Shown here in pieces: positions 50,435 through 60,600 of a stretch of DNA of 64,000 nt; positions within the stretch are counted from its first letter, which is position 1, and each line of letters begins with the position of its first letter. Under the pieces are notes generated by a model, which saw only the letters and a list, made by a program, of their open reading frames with translations, was not told the DNA's origin and did no database searches. This stretch comes from Oscarella lobularis. Its lineage: Eukaryota; Porifera; Homoscleromorpha; Homosclerophorida; Oscarellidae. The DNA lies in assembly GCF_947507565.1 (NCBI RefSeq), contig NC_089194.1, positions 558,001 through 622,000 on the forward strand, read 5' to 3'. The translations under genes were made by a program, and so were the position numbers.

Positions 50435-51030
50435 TTAGCTGTCACGGAGCGCTTATCGACTTTGGGCGAGGAAATGAACAATCGATATCCGGGAGGGCAG
50501 GAAGAAAGGCTTTCATTTGCTCCTTCGAGAAGGCTTTACACCTTTTTCGCCGCTTCAAGGGCGAGAGAAACCGACTAAGAACGCATTCGATCGCCCAGAA
50601 CACCGACGATTGCCGCGATGGGATCAGATTCAGACGCGAAATGATGAACCGTTAACATCCCGGATTAATTCTAAGAATGAGAATAAATTCGGCTTTTCGA
50701 TTGCTTTTCGCCACACTCAGGGGATGCATTCAAGACCAAAAGTGTAAAAGCGTTTAGTGAAAGACGGAAACCGCCAGGCGCTTCTCTATTTCGGCGACGA
50801 CACTCGCGCGCGACCTGCGCACCATCGACTTAGGGGCGACTCACTCGATATCGGACGTGTATTAGAGCTGTAATAAACTATACAAGCTCAGTGTAAGGTA
50901 AGAACTCTATGGTACAGTAGAGACTGACTACAGAGACACATTTTTTATCATTCTTCTGAATAGAAGCTGAAATGGTGACAGCGATGACATCTAGAGTGCA
51001 CGTGCACCTTCCTAAGGATCATCAAACGTA
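50435..51030 (+). repeat. Dispersed repeat R1, copy C
   Basis: Contains 'gtcacggagcgcttatcgac', 'gattgccgcgatgggatcag', 'catcccggatta', 'cactcaggggatgcattc', 'accatcgacttag' and 'gctgaaatggtgacagcgat' in the same order as copies A and B, 25 kb away. Confidence 0.7.
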
Positions 51031-51277
51031 CGCTTAGGAAATCGTGTGGGTCTCCAATCACGACGGCACAAAAGCATGGCAAAAAGGACACAACAGTTAA
51101 TATGAACAGCACCGCCCGTACTGTATAAGAACAAATACAACATAGTCACGATATGTGCATGTAGTTTTAAAAAATGTAACCTGCAAAAATATAAAATCAA
51201 AAGAAAGTCAAAAGCGTCAAGACGAGTAATGATAAATATTGGGTGCCTCAAAGACATCCTGTGCTTTAGTCTGTTCT

Positions 51278-54200
51278 TTAGTCCCATGGCTCACTCACTA
51301 ACTCCACTTTCTCTCCTCCATGCATCTTACCTTTGACCATTCTCTTCGCTGGACACCTTTTGTACTCCTCGTCAGACTTCCGAATACCTTCCAATCTGGC
51401 CAAGCATTTTGTAACTGAAGGCCTCTTTGCACGATCGACATCTACCATTGCTAGGCCAAGACGCCTTATGACAGGATGGCGAACACTTGTTCCCTAGGCC
51501 ATTCTCTTTGTTGCTGCCGGTTGCTCTCCCGTCATCAATTCGATGAACGTCACGCCGAGGCTATAGACGTCGGCGAGTTTCGTGTTGTGCTCACCCGGTT
51601 CGAGCCTTTCCGGAGCGACGTAATCAGGACTCATTGGCCCAGACGACAGACTGAAGACTTCGCAAAAACGAGCCGCTCCCAAATCGCAGACTTTCGCTTC
51701 CATTACGGACGTGACGACGACATTCGTCGATCGAATGTCTCCGTGAAGAATGTCGAGATCGTGGATATAGCATATTCCAGACGAACAGCCGATTGCGACG
51801 TCGACTTGTTCTCTCAGAGATAGACGTCGGTCAGCAGCGATGATGACGTCAAAAAGGGATGCTTCGAGAAGCTCTGATACGAGTCTCAGTGGCATGCCGT
51901 CTTGAGTGATAACGCCAAGCAAAGAAACGACGTTGGGATGACGAAGTTGGAGGCAGATTGAAATTTCTTGTTCCAATCGACGAACGTAAACGTCGACGCG
52001 AAGAAAGTCGAAGAACGTTTTGACGGCGACGTTGCAACCGCGCCAACGACCCACGCGAACGTCTTACAATGAAAATAAGCGATTAGCCATCTCGAAGATT
52101 GTCTTACCTCCGTATGATCCTCCACCGAGTTTGACGTCACTCACTTCAACGTCGGTCGACGATATTAGACGTACAGGTTCGTCTTTTCTCAAATTACGTT
52201 GCACTTCTTGGGCGACGAGTCTTGCCTGGTCGCGCTCCTCTTCCAGTTGAGCGCACATCGCTTCTAAAAAGATATCGTGGCCTTAGAGTCATGCTACCCT
52301 TCTATAGAAGTTTGTACTGAGTTCCGTTTCCGCACGAGCATATCGCTCACGAAGGCACTGACTGGCTCTCTGAACTTGTTTCATTTTTTCCTCGCACTCT
52401 GAAAGAATTCTATCTTTCTCGTTTTGCGCATCACGAACGAGCTAATAATGCATATCGCAATGCAGCATAGAATCTTTTACAATTAACAGTAATCCCACTT
52501 ACCTGTTCAGACGAGAGACGAATCTCCTCTTCTCGAGAAGATCTCTCCTCTTCTAGGCGACGTTCTAGCTCTTGAACCAGCTAAAGCGGTGAACGCGATA
52601 ATTCACTGACCAATATTTGCTCAGCTGGCCATACATGTACCTCTAAGACATTTTCCTTCTCCGCACAAGCAGCCTTCTTCTCCTTTTCACACTTATCCAG
52701 GCAAATCTGCAGCTGACGTTCAAGCTAATGAAGTGTAAACATTGATGAGAAAGAAGCACAATTGGCAATATTTCCTAACTCAGTGCACGTAAGTTCTCTT
52801 GAAAAGTTACATTTATCTGATACCAACTCAATGATCGATAAGGCCCAGTGCTGTTTCAAGAACATCAAATGATTTAATGTTTCTAGTCCAAAGTCCACGT
52901 ACAACGTAGTCTATAAATGTAACCGCACGGTTTGAGATTTCCAAAACATTAACTTTAATAAATTGGTCTACCTCTCGCTTGTGTACAAGCGCAAACGACA
53001 TAAGTGGAATAGAACGTGTGCTTAGATTTACCTCATGTTGTGGAGTTGTCTCACTTCCATCCGCTCTAACTGCTCTACCTTTAGAATGAAAAGTCTACAG
53101 AAAACTCACGTCGATATGTACTAGACAATATTCGTATCTATGCTTTCCTCTCGTTCGCTGAAAATATTTACGAGTTTTCTTCGAAGAGTAACGTGACCTT
53201 CCATAGCAGCAATTTCAATGGCTCCTCTACGTTCCTAAATAACTCAAGCCAAACTATGAAGGGTTTTCCTACAATGCCTTTCGTAGTAATCTCACATTGT
53301 CTTTTGCATAAATATTGCATCCATTTACAATTAGACAATTCATCACTATCTCTTTTTCCCAGTAAACGGCTTCTAAAAACGGCGTTCTTCCGCTCTATGA
53401 ATAAATTTCGTTGTTGTAATTAAAGGCTGCTGCTTAAAAATCAATACAAAATTGACAGCTTCAATATCTGCCCCAACTGAAAGCAAATATTCCGTTGTAA
53501 TTTCAACGCAATTCCGCCAGCACGTCCAATGAAGAGAATTGTTGCCTGTCTAGAAAAGAAAGATGAACAGAAATGACGTCTAATGATAGAAGCCCTAGCA
53601 ACAGTCATTTTTATTTTGATTATCCCGCTCACAACATTTGCATTTGAGCAGTAATTACCAAAAGGTATTTGCTTACATATTCTATTCACCAAAAAACTAG
53701 AGCCCAAACTACACGTGGTCACTACGTAATTAGATAAACGCTAAATTTAATACCAAGTAAGCTTTCTCATTGACATCGAATCCCGATTCAATTAGCCTTT
53801 TAACAATTTCCAAATGACCTCCAAAACACGCATATGCCAATGCATCCCCAAACTATATAGAGGCATCCCATTAGTAACAACCTCATGATGAACGATTTGC
53901 CTACGCCTCTCTTTTCATGAATATTGCATCCATTTTCAATGAGAACTTCCATTACTTTTTCTCTTCCATTGGAAGCGGCCGAGAGAAAAGGCGATATTCC
54001 CTTTAATTAATTAGTTGATCATTTGGTAATGGTTAGCGATTACTCATAAATCAATCAATACCAGAGCACTAGCTTCAATGCTTGCTCCAGCTGAAACCAA
54101 ATATCGTGCCATTTTAGCGTCACGTGCAAAATGAAGACACGTTTGATCACCCTAAATACGCCGTGAAAATCGAAGATTTGACGTTCTGATTCGACACTAC

Positions 54201-54416
54201 ACGTCGCACCCTATAGTTTGTTGCTCTCCTCCACGTACGCGGATTACGTTGAATATACGACGACACTTTCTTCTGATCGCCTTTTTCGACTGCCGAAAGA
54301 AAGTCTAGTAGAAAAAGACGTAGTCGACCGTTAGAAGGGGTCCGTTAGAAGCCTCTAGAAGAAAAGGCCTAACCCTCGTCACTGTCAACGCTGTTTCGAG
54401 ATCTTCTCGCTGACAT
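51278..54416 (-). CDS. Ankyrin-repeat, coiled-coil, protein kinase gene 2 (premature stop)
   Basis: Starts at ATG 54416 (MSARRSRNSVDSDE), whose exon joins in phase to DFLSAVEKGDQKKVSSYIQR (54305). Ankyrin-like repeats follow (54170-53190: LHFARDAKMARYLVSAGAS; SLHWTCWRNCVEITTEYLLS), then several coiled-coil exons (52740-52200, QLEEERDQARLVAQEVQR), then the kinase: LGGGSYGG (52125), VAVKTF (52020), HGDIRSTN in place of HRDxxxxN (51745), CDLG for DFG (51690), APERL (51605), ADVYSLGVTFIELMTG (51560). A TAG at 51496-51494 interrupts KRMA-GTSVRH, where the paralogue at 35 kb has Gln; the frame then reads on to GEKVELVSEPWD and stop at 51278. Without read-through, the last part of the C-lobe is lost. 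The first-exon structure helps to show what kinase gene 1 has lost in its gap. Confidence 0.72.
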
Positions 54417-54859
54417 TCTCACGAACTGTACTAAAAACCGAGAAGTCAGCCCTGTTGTTATTAATAGGCTAGCGTGCGCTACGTAGTACTGAAGTCTTCC
54501 AGCAGGGGGGTAAACCGCTACCGCGCGTTAGGGCCACACCCAAATAGAAAAACAGCGTTTTCTTCGAACACCGACTCCTTTTGGGATTCTTATCAATGAA
54601 TGTATGTATCTGATGATGATTGCTTACATGTCCTCGATTGGGATGGATTGTCGCTCCGTCGTTTCCGAGATCCGAGTCGCGACATTTTAGGCGTCCGTAG
54701 CTCTTCCACACCTTTTTAGTTTCGCAGACTTTTAGGCTCAACGCATTAGCTAGTAACATAAATGCCTGGGCACAACTTGTGCCCGCTTGCTGCGATCTTT
54801 CCGACTGAGATATTCGTCTTTAGTTCCCAACCGACTATGACGACATTAAGCGCATCATA
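54417..54859. other. Upstream region of kinase gene 2
   Basis: Holds the presumptive promoter. A near-palindrome 'gctagcgtgcgctac' lies at about 54468-54482, with a similar sequence at 57226-57240. No gene recognised. Confidence 0.35.
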
Positions 54860-55650
54860 CAGTGCTTATCAGCATAAGTGATAATCACTTGGTAGTGTGT
54901 GTTTATTGCGCGTAGTTTAAATTTGGTTGAGTTTTTCGTATCCCCACAAAAAGTAGTAGCTCCGGAAGGCTTTTCTCTACCTACCGCCAAATTATTTAGT
55001 TGCGTCTCGCTTCTCGCAGCAATATACGCGCGAGACTGAGGCTCGCTCGGTTTTTCGCAAAAATTTTATTCACTCTGCACTATTTCCCGCACTTTTTACC
55101 CTTGAATTGCTAATCGATGTAAACCGAGCGTTTTCATCGTTTTAGATTTTTTATTTATTCCTTTTTCTGCGAAAAAAGCGATTACGTACATTTTTCCTTT
55201 ATTCGCGTTTTGCGGCAAAACGACACGATGAATCCTCTTCAAATTTTGCATTAGCTACTACCTATAAAGTACCGATGTTTTCATCGTTTCGATTTTGTTC
55301 GAAAATACTCAGTTTCGTCAAAAAAGACGAGAAAAAGAAAGGAATGAATGAAATAGTAAAGCGCGCTAGTGAATCAGTAGAGCGCGCTAGTGAAAAATTG
55401 AATTTTGCGACAAAAATGCGTGGGTGAGGCTCCCAGAGAACAAACGAGCGCTATTGTGACGACACGAATTTCAGTACACTCATTGGCCCAAATACAACTA
55501 CACGAATTTTACGATTAGAGGCTTCTACGCCATTATCATCATGTAAAGAAACTCCTAATCAATCGAGCGATATGCAATATGAAGCTGTACGGCCTTAAAT
55601 TACTGAGCTAGAGCGCGCTAACTGATGATCATTTATGCTGATAAGCACTG
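54860..55650. mobile_element. Tc1/mariner-type MITE, 791 bp
   Basis: Left end CAGTGCTTATCAGCATAA (54860) and right end TTATGCTGATAAGCACTG (ending 55650) are exact inverted repeats that extend to about 28 bp with two mismatches, and both are flanked by TA (54858-54859, 55651-55652). The CAGT start and TA duplication are typical of Tc1/mariner. There is no transposase frame; inside are two near-identical 'gcgcgctagtgaa' units near 55355-55395. Confidence 0.75.
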
Positions 55651-55797
55651 TAGTCGTAGCATCGTACAAAGAGATCGACTACGTCGTGCCTTGCTTCAAT
55701 GTTCTGCACGTTCGGCTGACGAGAATTCGTTGTCGTATCGTCGAAAGTGATCAGGACGTCACAGACTTGCAGGACTTTCTCATAAATTCGTCCACTA

Positions 55798-56930
55798 TTA
55801 CTCAAGCTCAGTGGCCGGAATTAATTGTTCCGATAGAATCATGTGACATTTCAGTGAGCTGCTTGCTTTATTTTCCATCTCAGATTGAGAAAGGGGAGGA
55901 AAGCACTTCCAGCAAGGACCCCGATGCAGGCTCATCCATCGATGTCCAAAGTTGTGAAACATTGTTTCACACCATTTTAGATAATCTGGTGGACAGGCTG
56001 ACATCTGCATGAAACAGTCAATAATTGAACAGATATAAAACGGTATACGTGCCTGTGACTTATGCGACGACGTGAAAAAGTTTATTTGATACTCGATTAA
56101 ACCCGTGGGCATTCTAGTTAGGGGAAGAAGAGTCGTCGACTTGCCCGATTCCGTTCTTTGAGTTCCGCAACAACGTGCCAGCCCAAGAAGCATGTTCGAC
56201 CGGTTAGCACGCTGGAGTTCTATCATGCCGTTCAAACTCGTCTGAATGTAATCACTGACGTTAGTCTTCACGCCGAGCAATTTTGCAACGTCGCTGAAAG
56301 CCTTCCCGATAAAATCAATCTATAGTCAAAATTGACATGCAGCTACCGGATAAGTAGGCGATAGGGTATAACTAACCTGATCCCTTGTGTTCATGAGGCA
56401 AAAGAGGGTGTTCAGCTTGTCGCCAGTGCTGTCAGTCTGAGTTGACGAAGACACTGTGTCAACTCCTGCTTGAGTTTCAACTGATGAACGCGAAATTATT
56501 TTCTCCCTGAAATCTGCCTGTTCGTCTGCAGGCGAACCATATTTCCCTAACATCATACGCTGAACTCTGATTCTCAGAGCAGATGCTAAAATTGATTTTT
56601 GTGTCTGAGCAATGGGCAATACATAGTGCACTATAAAGTCGTACCTGTTCTGGAACTGTCATCGCTTATGTCAGAATTATATCCTGCAGCTATCGTCTTC
56701 CAAACGGGTGAACGAGAGCTATTCGTGGGCCAAATTAGAGGAGAAACGTTGAAAACAGCCGACGCTAAGCGGAGATCGTCATCGTGTGTCCAAACGGAGA
56801 AAAGGCTTTTGCGCGAGCGAGGGTGGACTTCATGCAAGACGCCCTCTTCTTCAACAGTACGAGACTGTTTTGAGGCTTGAACGGGCGTATTTCCAGTGGG
56901 TGTGCACTGATCTCTGTGCCTTTTCGACAT
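55798..56930 (-). CDS. Myb/SANT-like domain protein, unrecognised family
   Basis: Starts MSKRHRDQCTPTGNTPV at 56930 (an in-frame upstream ATG near 56990 is possible). The first exon has the Myb/SANT-like spacing of tryptophans (VWTHDDDLRLASAVF, WPTN, VWKTIA). Exon 2 (about 56620-56376) joins in phase and reads TQKSILASALRIRVQRMMLG with a Ser/Thr-rich tail; exon 3 (56319 onward) reads IDFIGKAFSDVAKLLGV...GMIELQRANR, probably helical. Introns are about 55 bp. The C-terminus is unclear: the frame stays open to 55798, but a different plus-strand frame (55635-56012) overlaps it and cannot be excluded. Likely nuclear and DNA-binding by the SANT-like domain; no target can be given. Confidence 0.5.
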
Positions 56931-57627
56931 CGTGGTTCTTCTCACGGCTAAAACTGCACAAATAAGACGTTGAGAAGCGGGAACAAACATGCATGTGATA
57001 GAATGAAGGTTGTACTTTAGAGAAAAGGTGAAACTCATATATAAACGAATAGAAGATTTGGCCAATCGACGGGTAAACGTGAGCGCAGTTAAATCCTTTC
57101 AACCTGAATCTAGTACTCAATTAACATCATGCAACCCCACTTTGTTGCATGCGTACAGGCGATCGAAACGAAAAAAAGACACGATAGTCAAGAAAAAGAC
57201 CGAGTTTCAGCTAACTTCTGGGTAAGTAGCGTGCGCTAGCGGACGCCCCCCCCTGGTCTTCCAGTGATACATGCTGGTGGGTCTGAGAACGATTTGGTAG
57301 CAGTAAAAACCCGAAAAACAATTCGCGTAATAATTTTGATGTCATGGAACTTGTAGCCGCACCTGGCCAGTGAGAAAGACGTAAATTAATTTATGACTAA
57401 TACTCGACAACATCAAATAAGGGTATTAATTTTGGACACGGACCTCACGAGGTCGAATCCAGCACATGCATGCTGTGAAGATAGACATGAACTGGCATAA
57501 CTTTTCATTTTGCTTTTCCCGAATTCGACGGCAAAATTCGTTGCGAAGAAGATTCTGGAGCAACGTTTCTCGTAAGAGCCCATGAAGTCAGATTGAAATT
57601 CAAAATTAAATTAGTTACCCATTGAAT
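56931..57627. other. Intergenic stretch, nothing recognised
   Basis: Upstream region of the SANT-like gene and downstream of the PARP-like gene. Only a C-run (about 57246-57253) and the near-palindrome at 57226 stand out. Confidence 0.4.
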
Positions 57628-57633
57628 TTTATT
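57628..57633 (-). terminator. Poly(A) signal AATAAA of the PARP-like gene
   Basis: AATAAA on the minus strand, 60 bp after the stop codon at 57693. Confidence 0.5.
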
Positions 57634-57692
57634 CCACACATACCATATATAAAACTAAGAGCTACACCTAATAACGAGTTTTCTTACAAATG

Positions 57693-60600
57693 TTATTGTG
57701 AGAAGAGTGAGCGTCTCAAAGCGTAAGTGATAAGATAAAGTGGGTAAGCTTTTTCGCTTCTGTACGTGACAAATACCGTGCTACCGTTAGCTGGACGATT
57801 GACAGAATCGTAATCAATGTCAACTCCGCAAGATTCAGTTCGTTTCAACCTGAGTGGTACTCCACGAAGGTTTAGCCAAGGCGGAATCTCAAAGCTATTT
57901 CCAGTCAGCACTCTAGCGAGAATTATGTGCCTGTTGCCGACAGAGTCTTGATAAGCGCAATCATGCGAGTAGGATGCTTCGACGGAAAAGTAGTGACCTT
58001 TACCACACGTGCCAGAACGCGTGAAACGATAATCGAAGCCTGAGGAGTATATTTGAGAGTCCTTAGCATCTCTGTCTCCGTAGAACAGATCCATCGCATT
58101 TACGTCACAATCGTTATTGCACCTCATCTTTTTCTCTTCTTCTCTGTGCATGTCCCAAAGGCGTCGATTCTGGATTCTTTCGATTTTCCAAAGGGTTATC
58201 TGCGAAAAGACAAAAAGTTCTAAAATCACACTTTAACTAGCTCAAAATAATTCGCCGACCTCTGGAATTAGGGGTCTTAGACGCTCTAGCACTTTGTCAT
58301 ATTCGGAAGACATACTGCGTAGCCTTTTCAGTTCCACCTCTTCAGTTTGAGGCTCCCATTCGAGAGGATAGTTTTCCAAGTCAGGTATAAGAGGAGTAAA
58401 TACCGTTTCCTATATCTTGTTGTGAAAACGTTATTCAAAACACAAATATTAGGACTGACCTGTATCATTCTGTAAGCATTCAACACGTCCGCTTTCACGC
58501 CTTCCAGCTGCACAGAATCAAAAATACTGCAGAATCCAACGTAGACGATCTTCAAACGAACTCCAAATCTGTCCGCTACTTCACGAATTTTACCGAGACA
58601 ATCACCGGCAATATAATCGTGAGCACCAGAAATTGGAACAACTTTCTCAAAATTTGAAAAAAATTTCTTTACAAATGAAGAACGCTTTGTTTTCTTGACT
58701 TCTTTAGGTAAAGGGGACATGGGTGGAGAAGAGGAAGACTCCTCTTCTTCCACTCTGCTATCTTTGGTCACCGGCATTTTTTGGAGAATATCCTTCATTG
58801 TTTCGTCCTCAAACCTCATTCGATTCTCGCTTGTTTCCTTCTCATGCCTTTTCAAGTTGGCTGCAGCGACTGTATCGCCTGACTGAGAAATTTCACTGAA
58901 CTCTTGATCACTTGAACCCGTCAAGGTGGACCTGCAAAGGAAAAACTCGTCCTCTTCAAACTTCAGCAACTCGGGATTCGAATCGACAATACGAACGAAT
59001 TTGACGCAGGACCCTTCTTCTAAACGACGTCGAATCTCCCCAACCATACACACAAAACCACTCAAAACAGACATTTTGCTGTCGTCGAATAAAAGAGGAA
59101 GTGATACGGATGAAGCGGAGACTGCCTCGACAATGTCGAAGCATACATTCAGAGAAGCTCTCAAATCTGATACTGAACCTAAAGAAGAAGTGACTACGTG
59201 GAGAACGCAATCGCATTGAAGACATCCGCTCTTCGTCACGACAATATGACCTTTTTCACCAAAACCGTTATCCTTCACGTACTGACAGCATTCCTCTTCG
59301 ATCGACGTTCCACCGATCGCGGCTAATTCGGCATGGGGAACAAGGTCTCTGCCGGTAGCAGAGATGATGACGTCAGCGCATTCGCCAGCAACGCTTCCTG
59401 TGCACACTTCGAGGTACTTGCCGGAAGTGGAGAAAAATATTTCCTTTAAAAGGCGAGATCTCGCTGAACTGTTTGGTACGTTTGGCGAAAGATATGTTCG
59501 ATTTGAGTTCTTTGAAGCAGATAGACTGTTCAAAACTTGTGACTCTTTAAATCCGTAGGGCAACCTTGATTCCGGCCACGACTTCGAACTAACACTTGAA
59601 GCATGTGTTGATTCCGAATGAAAACCCAGCTTCGTTGATGTATTCCACGGAGAAGTCACCGAAGCTTTAGCACAGAGGATTTCTTCTTGAGAAACAAAAC
59701 CGAGCGCAGACGCTTCATTTCGAGTAGTTATTCTCTGTACGAAACTCCGATCTTCCTCAGAGGCTTTGGCCACAAGATCATTCAAAGCTCTTTCAGTCGC
59801 CAACGAAGATTCCGACGACGTTTCAAAAAGAAATAGGCTTTCGTCAACTATCGCCACGGGAAGTTTTGTTTTCAAAGCTTGATGATAGACTATAGAAAGA
59901 AGATGACCCGGAACATTAATCGCCTTACTAAAAAGATGAAAAGATCGGGACAGAGCCAGAACCGTGTCCTTTGCCCTAGATAGGTCGCCAAAGCCGGCAA
60001 GAACCACACGAAATTCATCTTGATTCACAGCTACCGTACGGGATGCATGAAACAGTACGTCAATTTTGGACATCTCTTTCTGAAGGCCCACTAGTTCATC
60101 CTCGACAAACCGGCGTGATCCCTTTGGAAAGTCAATGTTATACGAGTCTTCTCGAAAATGACAGAAAATGTTCTCCAGCTGCTCTTTTCCAAACTGTACT
60201 TTTTGCTTAGAGCCCTTTAGGATTAGACATTTCTTAGACGCACTTGACATCAGCGTCTTAACGCCACTTTTGACGACTTCTCCAAAACCGAGCCAGGGCT
60301 CTTGGAAACGCAAGCATTTGAGGAATTCCAGTTGTCTATCGGTTAGACGGTACTCGGCCGTTACATACAAGTGCTCTTCGAGATATATGTCTAACACTCT
60401 CTTAATCGTTTTGGGATCTTCTGGATATATTGTAGCAACGCCGACTATTCCCTTGAAAAGTCTCGAAACGTCGCAAGCGGCTGCACGATCAATTCGCCGC
60501 TTCAGAACTTTGTTGCTGTTGATGCCTCCTAAGAGGCAGTCAGTTTCTTCACCTTCAAACGTGTAGCAGGTCCAAGAAAAAGACTTTCGCTTCTCTTCAG

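Noticed and set aside
55635-56012. 125-codon plus-strand open frame
   Set aside because: It begins inside the MITE terminus and lies opposite the SANT-like gene's 3' end; it looks protein-like but has no supporting exon or motif. Not excluded entirely.
57435-57475. tRNA T-arm-like 'gaggtcgaatccagc'
   Set aside because: No acceptor stem, anticodon arm or CCA-side pairing around it.
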